Assembly (NCBI RefSeq): GCF_047228935.1
Contig: NZ_JBFEGG010000004.1
Location: 186,001-250,000 of the forward strand
Length of the DNA stretch: 64,000 bases
Reading direction: 5' to 3'
From: Ornithinibacillus sp047228935
GTDB taxonomy: Bacteria; Bacillota; Bacilli; Bacillales; Amphibacillaceae
In this document: positions 7,979-16,111 of the stretch, in pieces
How the letters are laid out: every line of letters starts with the position of its first letter
How positions within the stretch are numbered: position 1 is the stretch's first letter
Notes under the pieces: model-generated
Told to the model about the DNA's origin: nothing
Seen by the model: only the letters and a program-made list of their open reading frames with translations
Databases searched by the model: none
Translations under genes and position numbers: made by a program

Positions 7979-9469
7979 ATGATAGAAGTAAAAACGAAAA
8001 AACTAGCAAACTTTATTAATGGAGAATGGATAGAGGTTGAAAAGACAACACCAGTAATCAACCCAGCAACTGGTGAAGCTATTCTTGATGTACCGCTATC
8101 CGATGCAGCTAGTGTTGATGCCGCAGTTAAAGCTGCAAAGGCTGCACAAAAAGAATGGGCATTAGTTCCTGCACCACAACGTGCGGAAGTATTATATCGA
8201 GTTGGGTATCTATTAAAAGAAAGAAAAGAAGAATTGTCTCAATTATTAACAATGGAAAACGGAAAAGTGATTGAAGAAGCTAGAGGAGAGGTTCAAGAAG
8301 GTATTGATATGGCTTTCTATATGGCGGGAGAAGGAAGGCGCTTATTCGGTCAAACCACTCCAGCAGAGCTTAAAGATAAGTTTGCGATGAGTGTTCGTGC
8401 ACCAATCGGCGTTGTGGGCATTATTACCCCGTGGAATTTCCCAATTGCTATTGCAACGTGGAAGTCATTCCCTGCAATTGTAGCAGGGAATGCGGTCGTA
8501 TGGAAACCAGCTACGGAGACACCGATTATGGCCTACGAATTAGCAAAAGTATTTGAAGAAGCGGGTCTTCCAAAAGGAGTTATAAATGTAGTATTCGGAA
8601 GTGGTTCACAAGTTGGTGATGCAATGGTTCATCATAATGATATCCGTGTTATTTCCTTTACTGGTTCAAATGATGTTGGACGTAACATTGCTGGGGAATG
8701 TGGTCGTCAGTTGAAAAAGGTGTCATTAGAAATGGGTGGTAAAAACGCTGTAATCGTCATGGATGATGCAGATCTTGATTTAGCCGTGGAAGGAATCCTA
8801 TGGAGTGCTTTTGGAACAAGTGGACAACGTTGTACAGCTTGTAGCCGTGTAATTGTTCATGAAGATGCGAAGCAGGCTTTGGAGGAAAGACTGTTAGTAG
8901 CTATGGAAACTCTGACAATTGGTAACGGATTAGATGAATCTATCAAAGTTGGCCCAATTATTAATAAGGGTGGAATAGAAAAGATTAAGAAGTATATTGA
9001 GATTGGCAAAGAAGAAGGAGCAAAACTTCTTGCAGGTGGCTATGAATTAACAGATAGTGATTACGCAAAAGGTAACTTCTTTGCACCGACATTATTTACC
9101 GATGCAAAAGCTACCATGCGTATTGCTCAAGAAGAAATCTTTGGTCCAGTAGTATCGCTAATTCCAGTAAAGAGTTTTGAAGAGGCAATTGATGTAAATA
9201 ATAGCGTTGTGTTTGGACTATCAAGCTCCATCTTCACAAGAGACGTAAACCGTGTCTTTAAAGCACAACGTGATCTAGATACCGGTATCGTTTACGTTAA
9301 CGCCGGAACAACTGGCGCCGAAATCCACCTCCCATTCGGAGGAACAAAAGGTACAGGAAACGGCCACAGAGACTCCGGGGTCCAAGCCTTAGACGTCTTC
9401 ACCGAATGGAAATCCGTCTACGTAGACTACAGCGGCAAACTCCAGAGAGCACAAATAGACGTGGAGTAA
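7979..9469 (+). CDS. Aldehyde dehydrogenase, likely 2-aminoadipate 6-semialdehyde dehydrogenase
   Basis: NAD(P)-dependent ALDH, 496 aa. It shows the ITPWNFP cofactor motif, FTGSNDVGR, the general-base Glu in LEMGGKNAVIV, and the catalytic Cys in TSGQRCTACSR (about residue 284). It is followed by a lysine 6-dehydrogenase-like gene, so the natural substrate is probably aminoadipate semialdehyde / piperideine-6-carboxylate (inference). Clean site GGAGG before the ATG. Odd point: the last about 160 bp of the gene are strongly depleted in T and rich in C- and A-ending codons compared with the rest of the gene. Confidence 0.88.
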   Translation: MIEVKTKKLANFINGEWIEVEKTTPVINPATGEAILDVPLSDAASVDAAVKAAKAAQKEWALVPAPQRAEVLYRVGYLLKERKEELSQLLTMENGKVIEEARGEVQEGIDMAFYMAGEGRRLFGQTTPAELKDKFAMSVRAPIGVVGIITPWNFPIAIATWKSFPAIVAGNAVVWKPATETPIMAYELAKVFEEAGLPKGVINVVFGSGSQVGDAMVHHNDIRVISFTGSNDVGRNIAGECGRQLKKVSLEMGGKNAVIVMDDADLDLAVEGILWSAFGTSGQRCTACSRVIVHEDAKQALEERLLVAMETLTIGNGLDESIKVGPIINKGGIEKIKKYIEIGKEEGAKLLAGGYELTDSDYAKGNFFAPTLFTDAKATMRIAQEEIFGPVVSLIPVKSFEEAIDVNNSVVFGLSSSIFTRDVNRVFKAQRDLDTGIVYVNAGTTGAEIHLPFGGTKGTGNGHRDSGVQALDVFTEWKSVYVDYSGKLQRAQIDVE

Positions 9470-9538
9470 AAAATTAGTTGATTTTGATTGAGTGGTGTTC
9501 TTTTAATAACGAGAGTGTGTGCTAAGAGTTTGCACTGA

Positions 9539-9656
9539 GCGGGCGGAATACACGGAGACTCCTGTGGGAGGATAGGCTTCGGTGAGACCCCGCAAGAGCT
9601 TTAGCTCTGAGGAGGCTCACCAGCCGCCCACGGAAAGCGAAGTGTATTCCGCCCGC
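9539..9656. repeat. 118-bp palindromic intergenic element, copy 1
   Basis: The ends are a perfect 15-bp inverted repeat, GCGGGCGGAATACAC at 9539-9553 and its complement at 9642-9656. Inside are the blocks ACGGAGACTCCT, GGTGAGACCCC and GGCTCACCAGCCG, which can form a branched hairpin. It is far more GC-rich than its surroundings. From general knowledge, elements with these blocks are scattered in Bacillaceae intergenic regions. A diverged, longer copy lies at 50816-51146. It separates the ALDH and dehydrogenase genes within one operon-like group. Confidence 0.85.
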
Positions 9657-9711
9657 GGATTAGGTAAGGAAGTTAAGAACAATAGACATAATATTTTGAA
9701 GGAGTGATCAC

Positions 9712-10884
9712 ATGAAAGTAGGAGTATTAGGTTCAGGACTAATGGGAAAAGAAGCAGCACGCGATCTAGCAGCAAGCAAACAAGTAACAGCAATCGGACT
9801 TGCAGACATCGAACTATCACGCGCACAAACAGTAGTAACCCAACTAAACTCACCAAAACTAACAGCCCACCAAGTAGACGCATCCAATGAAAAAGAACTA
9901 GCAGCATTCATGCGCCAATATGACGTTATTATCAATGCCCTTTTCTACTCATTTAATGAAATCGTAGCTAAAACAGCAATTCAAGTCGGAGTTAACTCCG
10001 TTGACCTAGGAGGACATATCGGGCACATAACAGATAAAGTACTTGAACTGCATGAAGATGCCGAAATAGCAAACGTAACCATCATTCCAGACTTAGGGGT
10101 TGCCCCGGGAATGATTAATATTCTTTCCGGATATGGAGCAAGTAAACTGGATGAAGTAAAATCAATTCGATTATTCGTTGGTGGAATCCCAGTAAGACCA
10201 GAACCACCGTTAGAGTATTTCCATGTTTTTTCTATGGAAGGATTAATGGATCATTATACGGATCCATCCTTAATCATACGTAATGGTGTAAAACAAGAGA
10301 TCCCTTCTTTATCTGAAGTGGAGCGTATTCACTTTGATAAATTTGGTCCGTTAGAAGCTTTTCATACTTCAGGCGGCACATCCACACTTCCAATCTCTTA
10401 TCCAAATGTAGATAGATTAGAGTATAAAACGATTCGCTATCCAGGTCATGCGGAGAAGTTTAAGTTATTAGTAGATTTAAATCTAACTCGTAACGATTAT
10501 GAGATTGAATTACATGGTCAAAAAATCAATCCTAGAGAAGTATTATTAAAGGTATTAGACCCAATTGTAGAACTTGGAGATAGAGATGACGCAGTATTAC
10601 TTCGTGTTGTTGTGTCTGGATTGAAGGATGGAGAGCCGACTACGTATCAATATGAAATGGCCACATTTAAAGATAGAGAACATAATGTAACAGCGATGGC
10701 AAGAGCAACTGCTAATACCATCTCAGTTGTTGCTCAATTAATAGGAAATGGAGTAATCACGAAAAAAGGAGTATATCCTCCTGAGCAAAGTGTTCCAGGT
10801 GATATTTATATCGAAGAAATGGCAAAACGAGATGTTCATATAAAAGAAACCGTAATAAAAGAAGATTCCAAGATTAGAAGTTAA
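9712..10884 (+). CDS. Lysine 6-dehydrogenase-like (saccharopine dehydrogenase family) protein
   Basis: NAD(P)-binding oxidoreductase, 390 aa, about the size of Geobacillus lysine 6-dehydrogenase. The N-terminal Rossmann motif VLGSGLMG (GxGxxG, residues 7-12) is followed by VINALFYSFN and VDLGGH, and the large C-terminal domain is typical of the family. Expected reaction: oxidative deamination of the lysine epsilon-amino group to aminoadipate semialdehyde; the neighbouring ALDH would use the product. Saccharopine or carboxynorspermidine dehydrogenase activity is an alternative. Start has GAAGGAGTG 6-7 nt upstream. The first about 200 bp show the same T-poor codon usage as the end of the previous gene. 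Confidence 0.82.
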   Translation: MKVGVLGSGLMGKEAARDLAASKQVTAIGLADIELSRAQTVVTQLNSPKLTAHQVDASNEKELAAFMRQYDVIINALFYSFNEIVAKTAIQVGVNSVDLGGHIGHITDKVLELHEDAEIANVTIIPDLGVAPGMINILSGYGASKLDEVKSIRLFVGGIPVRPEPPLEYFHVFSMEGLMDHYTDPSLIIRNGVKQEIPSLSEVERIHFDKFGPLEAFHTSGGTSTLPISYPNVDRLEYKTIRYPGHAEKFKLLVDLNLTRNDYEIELHGQKINPREVLLKVLDPIVELGDRDDAVLLRVVVSGLKDGEPTTYQYEMATFKDREHNVTAMARATANTISVVAQLIGNGVITKKGVYPPEQSVPGDIYIEEMAKRDVHIKETVIKEDSKIRS

Positions 10885-10889
10885 ATGTT

Positions 10890-10919
10890 ATCCCTCTGTC
10901 TAGGCAGAGGGGTCTTTTC
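10890..10919 (+). terminator. Weak intrinsic terminator between the dehydrogenase gene and the IclR gene
   Basis: CCCTCTG and CAGAGGG pair around a 6-nt loop, followed by GTCTTTTCT. The tail is short, so partial read-through into the regulator gene is likely. Confidence 0.55.
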
Positions 10920-10943
10920 TAATTTTCAATAAGGGGAATGGTG

Positions 10944-11705
10944 ATGAATCAAAGTGTAAAGAAAGCACTAAACCTATTAAACTTATTTGATGAAAAAAAC
11001 TATGAATTAACGTTAAAAGAAATTGCAGACCGAGCAAATATGCCCAAACCGACCGCCTATCGCTTATTGTCTGCATTAGAATCGATGAAATATGTTTATA
11101 AATTAAAAGATAGTGAACATGATAGTCGTTACCGGTTGGGTCTAAAGCTGTTAGAGCTTGGACAACTAGTTTCCGATCAATTAGAAGTTAGAAGGATTGC
11201 TTTTCCTTATATGGAGATGCTAGCACGTGATATACAGGAAGCTGTTCACCTAGTAATAGTGAACCATCAAGAGGCTACCTATATAGAAAAAGTGGAAAGT
11301 CATAAAGCAATCCGTTTATATACTAGGATTGGAAAAAACTCACCACTTTATATTGGATCTGGACCAAAGCTACTTTTGGCATATTTACCAGAACAGGAAC
11401 AAGAGACCATTTTAAACGAAGCTGATAACAGGATCAATCGAGGAAATTTTAAAGAAGAGTTAAGACGAATTCGTTTAGAAGGTTATTCCTATAGTATTGG
11501 CGAGCAAGATGAAAATACAACAGGCATTTCATACCCGATATTTGATTATCGGAGCCGTGTTATTGCAGCTTTAACGGTGAGTGGCTTATCCACTTATTTT
11601 GAAGGTGAAAACTTAACCCGAATTAAAGTGAAAACCGAAGAAACAGCCGCGAAAATTTCTAGAAAACTAGGATTTCGTGGTCACATCCAAGGAGTTGTTG
11701 ATTGA
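10944..11705 (+). CDS. IclR-family transcriptional regulator
   Basis: N-terminal winged helix (about residues 5-65: KALNLLNLFDE, LTLKEIADRANMPKPTAYRLLSAL) and a C-terminal IclR effector-binding domain (about 75-250) with GSGPKLLLAYLPE and the GISYPIFDYRSRVIAALTVSG signature. The third in-frame ATG (10944) has the best spacing (7 nt) from AAGGGG. It probably controls the lysine/kynurenine catabolic genes in response to a pathway intermediate (inference from position). Its stop overlaps the TTG start of the next gene. Confidence 0.9.
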   Translation: MNQSVKKALNLLNLFDEKNYELTLKEIADRANMPKPTAYRLLSALESMKYVYKLKDSEHDSRYRLGLKLLELGQLVSDQLEVRRIAFPYMEMLARDIQEAVHLVIVNHQEATYIEKVESHKAIRLYTRIGKNSPLYIGSGPKLLLAYLPEQEQETILNEADNRINRGNFKEELRRIRLEGYSYSIGEQDENTTGISYPIFDYRSRVIAALTVSGLSTYFEGENLTRIKVKTEETAAKISRKLGFRGHIQGVVD

Positions 11706-12037
11706 AAATGAATACGGTGTTTATCGCTGGGCATGCGAGATTACCATCGGGGATGGCAGCGCAGAATATGTTTGAAACGTTAACGATTACAGCAGAGATG
11801 GATCAGAAATATGGTGTCATTGTTGCGGCTAGCTGTACATTGGCAACGGAGCATGGCCGTGATTTTGTTCAACATTTATTAAGAGGTTATAGTTTACAAG
11901 ATGGAATAGAAGAGCCGATTAAGACAGTTAAAAGTCATTACATGGGGAAAGCGGGAAATGCAATTGTTTCGGCATTAAAGGATTTGCATAAGCAATATGA
12001 ATTGTATCTAGAAAAGCGAAAAAGTGCTTCACTATAA
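11702..12037 (+). CDS. DUF3870-type small protein
   Basis: 111-aa soluble protein matching my recollection of the DUF3870 family (HARLPSGMAAQNMFETLTI ... AASCTLATEHGRDFV). Function unknown. The TTG at 11702 is taken as start because AAGGAG sits 7 nt upstream; an ATG at 11708 would be 13 nt away. It overlaps the IclR stop by 4 nt, so the pair is translationally coupled and its role may be linked to effector sensing or a small catabolic step. Confidence 0.75.
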   Translation: MKMNTVFIAGHARLPSGMAAQNMFETLTITAEMDQKYGVIVAASCTLATEHGRDFVQHLLRGYSLQDGIEEPIKTVKSHYMGKAGNAIVSALKDLHKQYELYLEKRKSASL

Positions 12038-12052
12038 TCCGTAAACGAAATC

Positions 12053-12080
12053 GAACGTATAGTTAATCTATACGTTTCTT
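12053..12080 (+). terminator. Intrinsic terminator of the catabolic operon
   Basis: AACGTATAG and CTATACGTT pair around TTAAT, followed by T-rich sequence. It ends the aminotransferase-to-DUF3870 group. Confidence 0.7.
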
Positions 12081-12180
12081 TTATTTTTACCAGAAATTTT
12101 AATAAATCTATTAAAAGGTTCAGAATCTTTGATAGAATATAAGTAAATTAGACAAAAATCTTAGAACAGAGGGAACAAAT

Positions 12181-12984
12181 ATGACTTATTCATGGGAAAC
12201 GGTTAACGATGAAATTAAAGATCTTGTTATTCTTTTGCAAAAAGAAATAAAAGAAATGATGGAAGGAAACATGATCGGGTTTTACCTTCATGGCTCATTA
12301 GCTATGGGTTGCTTTAACCCAAATCGGAGTGATATTGATCTGCTTGTGGTTACAGAAGACTCTTTATCTGTAGATACAAAGCGTAATTTAGCTAAACTTT
12401 TATTAAAGGAATCCAATTCCCCATACCCAGTTGAAATAAGTATTTTACATATAGATTCATTAAAAAACTGGCAACATCCTTGTCCGTTTGAATTTCATTA
12501 TAGTGAGTTTTGGCGTACGCGCTATGAAGAAGATTTGGTCGGAACAACTAAGTACCTGAACGAAGATATTCCAGCAGATGCAGATTTAACTGCCCATATA
12601 ACGATTCTTCACGAGCGAGGTATTTGTTTAGAAGGAGAACAAATTGAAGAGGTATTTCCTCAAGTATCAGAGCTTGATTATATCGATGCAATTATGGATG
12701 ACTTCCAAGGATGTATAGAAAATATAAGTGGTGACCCGATATATAGTTGTTTGAACATGATTCGAGTATATTGGTATTTAAAAGAAGGAGTAATCTCTTC
12801 GAAGCTAGAAGCGGGTGAATGGGGATTGGTAAGCCTACCAGAGAAGTTACAAGCAACAGTACGTAAAGCTATAGATGGTTATATAAATGAGGGAAATTCG
12901 AGCAATTTTACTATGGATGAACTTCAGCAGTTAAGAGATTATGTAAAAGAACAGGTAAACAAGTTAGTAAATAAGGAGATATAA
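12181..12984 (+). CDS. Aminoglycoside nucleotidyltransferase-like protein (ANT(9)/AadA type)
   Basis: Predicted to transfer a nucleotide, usually AMP, to an aminocyclitol such as spectinomycin or streptomycin. The nucleotidyltransferase motif is clear: FYLHGSLAMGCFNPNRSDID (about residues 36-55), with the GS and paired acidic residues that bind Mg-ATP. A DUF4111-like helical C-terminal domain follows (about 150-260). 267 aa, normal for the family. No mobile-element signs surround it, so it looks like a chromosomal gene. True resistance activity cannot be told from sequence. Confidence 0.85.
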   Translation: MTYSWETVNDEIKDLVILLQKEIKEMMEGNMIGFYLHGSLAMGCFNPNRSDIDLLVVTEDSLSVDTKRNLAKLLLKESNSPYPVEISILHIDSLKNWQHPCPFEFHYSEFWRTRYEEDLVGTTKYLNEDIPADADLTAHITILHERGICLEGEQIEEVFPQVSELDYIDAIMDDFQGCIENISGDPIYSCLNMIRVYWYLKEGVISSKLEAGEWGLVSLPEKLQATVRKAIDGYINEGNSSNFTMDELQQLRDYVKEQVNKLVNKEI

Positions 12985-12985
12985 A

Positions 12986-13117
12986 ATGAACTCCACACCT
13001 ACAGTTGAATTAAATATAGATATTAGGATACTAAATCAATGCGTCAAGAAGGAATTAAATTTGGAGGTATTAACTATTGTAGAATGGCGAGTTAATTCTC
13101 TACTTACCAATTATTAA
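12986..13117 (+). CDS. Possible small ORF or gene remnant, 43 codons
   Basis: Begins at an ATG with a good site (AAGGAGAT) overlapping the end of the nucleotidyltransferase gene and encodes MNSTPTVELNIDIRILNQ followed by 25 more residues. I do not recognise it. The next 1.3 kb is a decayed gene, so it may be a leftover of a larger gene lost by deletion. Confidence 0.3.
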   Translation: MNSTPTVELNIDIRILNQCVKKELNLEVLTIVEWRVNSLLTNY

Positions 13118-13150
13118 AGATTTTATAAAGAAAACAATGGGGGATTCAAT

Positions 13151-14413
13151 ATGTGGACAACAAGATTAGTAGAAACAAACAGAGGGGTATTTGAGTTATT
13201 TGAAAAATGATATGGAGCACCACTCGCGGTAACCCATCATTATAGTGCTTACAATGAAAATGGTAATACATTTGCCAATCCATTTACAGAGCATTATCAT
13301 GTATATCTGATTAACTTAAGAGGTGCAGGAAACTCTTCTCCTGCAAAGGATGATAGTGAATATAGTATGGATACTGCTGTTCTAGATTTAGAGGCAATTC
13401 GGGAAGCTTTAGGTTTTGTAAAATGGGGATTTGCAGGGCATTCTACTGGTGGTATGCTTGCATTAAAATATGCTATAGCTAGACCAGATTCATTATCAAA
13501 AATAATTGCAGGTGGGGCAGCAGCAAGTTATGAGTATGGTGCAGATCCTGATTCAATATATTGTAGTAAGAATCCGAATTTCAATAGAATTGTAGAAATC
13601 ATGAATTTGTTAGAGAATCCTTCAACCCCAATCGAAACGAGAAGAAAAATAGGTTATGAGTGGTCACTAATGTCTTATCATTCAGAAGAAAAGTTTCAGG
13701 AATCGATGAAGAAGCCAAACAGTGGTAAGACTGTAGGGACAAGACTAGACTATTTTAGAAAAGTCGAATATCCAACTTATGATATAAGGGAAGAGATACA
13801 ATATATCAATATTCCAAGTTATATTTATACGGGAAGACATGATTCCCAGTGCCCAGCAAAGTTTGGAATTGAAATTGCTGAGCTTATTCCAAATGCCTCG
13901 TTGACGATTTTTGAAGAAAGTAATCATAATCCATTTTCAGAGGAAGAGGAGAAGTTTGCGGAGTTTGTTGAAAGTACTATATTAACTTCTGTCGAGATAT
14001 ATTTTGCTTTGTATGGCACGGAAGAGAATGATTATGATTTTGATTTAGATTATGTGACAGAAAGACTTGGAATTATTCCTACTGAAACAGAAAAACAAGG
14101 AGAATATTATAAAAAGATTAGACAATATTCATTTACAAAATGGAAATATAGTACAGGTAGAATTGAAACTCTAGACTTTGAAGGGTTAGTAGATTTAATC
14201 GTCCAGACATTTCAAGACAAAGTGCAAATTATAAACGAACTTAAAGATGAATTAGGTGTTAGACCATATATTGGGATGGTTCCTTATGTTTGTAGTGGAT
14301 TGTCTCCAGGATATTCTCTTACTATTGAACAAATGCAATTTATGATTGATATTGGAGTCGGAATGGACCTAGATCAATATGTTGATCCATTTACTGAAAA
14401 TGATGAATACTAA
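13151..14413 (+). pseudogene. Broken alpha/beta hydrolase fused in frame to a DUF4279-like domain
   Basis: A frame opens at ATG 13151 (MWTTRLVETNRGVFELFEK), stops at TGA 13208-13210, then continues as a clear alpha/beta hydrolase. It shows the oxyanion-region motif VYLINLRGAGNSS, the nucleophile elbow GHSTGG, a late Asp in YTGRHDSQCP and the final His in EESNHNPFS. A single base change (for example GGA to TGA) would explain the stop. After FAEFVESTI, where such hydrolases normally end, the frame runs on into about 140 residues with VEIYFALYG ... VTERLGIIPTETEKQG, typical of DUF4279. The second part could still be translated from ATG 13367, but the hydrolase would lack its first strands. Looks like a deletion fusion followed by decay. 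Confidence 0.75.
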
Positions 14414-14437
14414 CGCTCGTAACGGAGCGTTTTTTAT
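14412..14437 (+). terminator. Intrinsic terminator after the hydrolase/DUF4279 remnant
   Basis: AACGCTC and GAGCGTT arms followed by a T-rich tail. Confidence 0.75.
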
Positions 14438-14511
14438 TTTTTTGTAACTTTTTCATTTTTCATCCGTTGATTCATTGAAAAGCAAATCATAGATTGAGAG
14501 GATTTGAGGTC

Positions 14512-15036
14512 ATGGACCTACAAAGTAGAAAAGAACAAATTAATGATTGGTACCACGCTTATAGTAATGATGTATACAACTATATTTATTTTTTGATAGG
14601 TAACCATGAACAAGCGAAGGATATCTTACAGGAAACATACCTACGCGCATACAACCATTACGACTCCTTTAAGGGCGAAAATATCAGGGGGTGGCTTTTT
14701 CGAATTGCGAGGAATTTAACGATAGATGATATCAGAAAGAAAAAGCCTATCTCTTATTTTTTAGATTCCATTCCTATACTAAAGTCGTCTGAACTAAGTC
14801 CTGAGCAAATAGCTCTCCTAAATGAATCAGAACAGGAACTATACATAGCACTAAGTAAACTGAAACTCGCTTATCGTGATGTAATAGTTTTAAGGAAAAT
14901 TAAAGAGCTATCCATTAGTGAAACTGCAAGTGTTCTAGGCTGTTCTGAGAATAAAGTGAAGGTGAATTTGTTTAGGGGAATGAAAGCTCTTCGTAAAGAA
15001 TTAGAAAAGGAGAATTTTGGCCATGAAACAATATGA
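14512..15036 (+). CDS. ECF-type RNA polymerase sigma factor
   Basis: Sigma-70 family group 4. Region 2 (about residues 12-75) has DVYNYIYFLIGNHEQAKDIL and IRGWLFRIARNLTIDDIR; region 4 (about 110-165) has the helix-turn-helix LSISETASVLGCSENKVKVN. About 174 aa from the ATG at 14512, chosen for spacing from AGAGGAT. It directs transcription under a stress or envelope signal. The next gene overlaps its end by 14 nt and encodes a membrane protein, the usual sigma/anti-sigma arrangement. Confidence 0.9.
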   Translation: MDLQSRKEQINDWYHAYSNDVYNYIYFLIGNHEQAKDILQETYLRAYNHYDSFKGENIRGWLFRIARNLTIDDIRKKKPISYFLDSIPILKSSELSPEQIALLNESEQELYIALSKLKLAYRDVIVLRKIKELSISETASVLGCSENKVKVNLFRGMKALRKELEKENFGHETI

Positions 15037-16069
15037 TGACTTGAATCAAGGGTTGAAATCGTTGGATCAAAAATTTATGTTACCAGAAGAAGAACAATCA
15101 AAACTATTATCGGAGATTAATAAGAAAATGAATGCACCAGTAAAAAAACGTAAATCTCTCCAATGGAAGTACCACCTTGCATCAGCGGTTTCGATACTTC
15201 TTATAGGATTGATTGCTTTACCACTTATGAATAGTGATTTTAACTTAGTTGGAGGAAATCATGAAGAGACACATGGTTCTAAGGTTAATACTCCAGGTAC
15301 AATTGATGAGAAAAAAGAGGAAATTACCTTAAATATAGTGAATCAAACTAGCTTGGATATCTATTTTATGAAAATAAAAATTATTAAAGACGGGATGATA
15401 AAGCATACACAAGGAGGAACTGTTGCCGACGACTCACCGATTGAAGCAGGAGATCACTTAGATTTTATTTTTTACCCAAATGAACTGGGGAAAGGAACAT
15501 ATGAAATTGAAATAGATTTTACCAATGAACCAACCAATAACAGTAGTCAACCTCCTGAACATTCATCTAGTAGAGTTTTATTAGAGGTTAGTGATCAAAA
15601 GGATTACACCCTTGAATTAAGGGGGAATTCTACCGACTTAACATACTTAATTAATCCTTCCATTAAGAGTAGTAATGATCCGTTAGGAAGTTTAGATGAT
15701 GTGAAGGAGCAACTAATATTAGACCTATCGAAAAATGAAGTAGAGGCTTTATTTGGCGAAAATTACCATAAGGTAAAATCTGCTTTTGACGAAGCTGAAA
15801 TTTGGCGATATGACTTTGGGGCAATAGGTGGTTATATATATAATGAAGGTTATGATCATGCGGATATTGAAGGGATGCAAAGGGGGATTATCCAAGCCCA
15901 ACTATTTGTGGAATGGAATACAAATAATAATGTGGAAGCATATACCGTATTATTTTTAAATAGTGATGAGAGGACTATCTATTTTTATGAGCTGATGCCT
16001 GATGGAACGGAAAGAGAGAGAGTTGCTTGTGGTTTTGATGAAGAGTATGGCTGGAATTGTCCAGGATAA
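15023..16069 (+). CDS. Membrane anti-sigma factor (putative)
   Basis: About 348 aa. The short cytoplasmic N-terminus (about 55 residues, rich in Lys/Glu) would hold the partner sigma factor. One transmembrane segment follows (about residues 54-72, LASAVSILLIGLIALPLM), then a long extracytoplasmic domain with beta-rich sequence and a C-terminal module that begins LSKNEVEALFGENY. No zinc-binding HxxxCxxC motif is seen in the N-terminus, so it is not a ZAS-type anti-sigma. Function is inferred from the overlap with the ECF sigma gene. Confidence 0.7.
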   Translation: MKQYDDLNQGLKSLDQKFMLPEEEQSKLLSEINKKMNAPVKKRKSLQWKYHLASAVSILLIGLIALPLMNSDFNLVGGNHEETHGSKVNTPGTIDEKKEEITLNIVNQTSLDIYFMKIKIIKDGMIKHTQGGTVADDSPIEAGDHLDFIFYPNELGKGTYEIEIDFTNEPTNNSSQPPEHSSSRVLLEVSDQKDYTLELRGNSTDLTYLINPSIKSSNDPLGSLDDVKEQLILDLSKNEVEALFGENYHKVKSAFDEAEIWRYDFGAIGGYIYNEGYDHADIEGMQRGIIQAQLFVEWNTNNNVEAYTVLFLNSDERTIYFYELMPDGTERERVACGFDEEYGWNCPG

Positions 16070-16071
16070 TT

Positions 16072-16108
16072 AAAAAAATCGGTACCAGCATGAGCTAATA
16101 CCGATTTT
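16072..16108. terminator. Bidirectional terminator between the anti-sigma and gabD-like genes
   Basis: AAAAATCGGTA and TACCGATTTTT arms form a stem with A/T tracts on both sides, serving both convergent genes. Confidence 0.8.
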
Positions 16109-16111
16109 TCA

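Noticed and set aside
14512..16069. Zinc-binding anti-sigma motif (HxxxCxxC) in the anti-sigma protein
   Set aside because: The cytoplasmic N-terminus contains no such cysteines; the anti-sigma assignment rests on gene overlap and topology.
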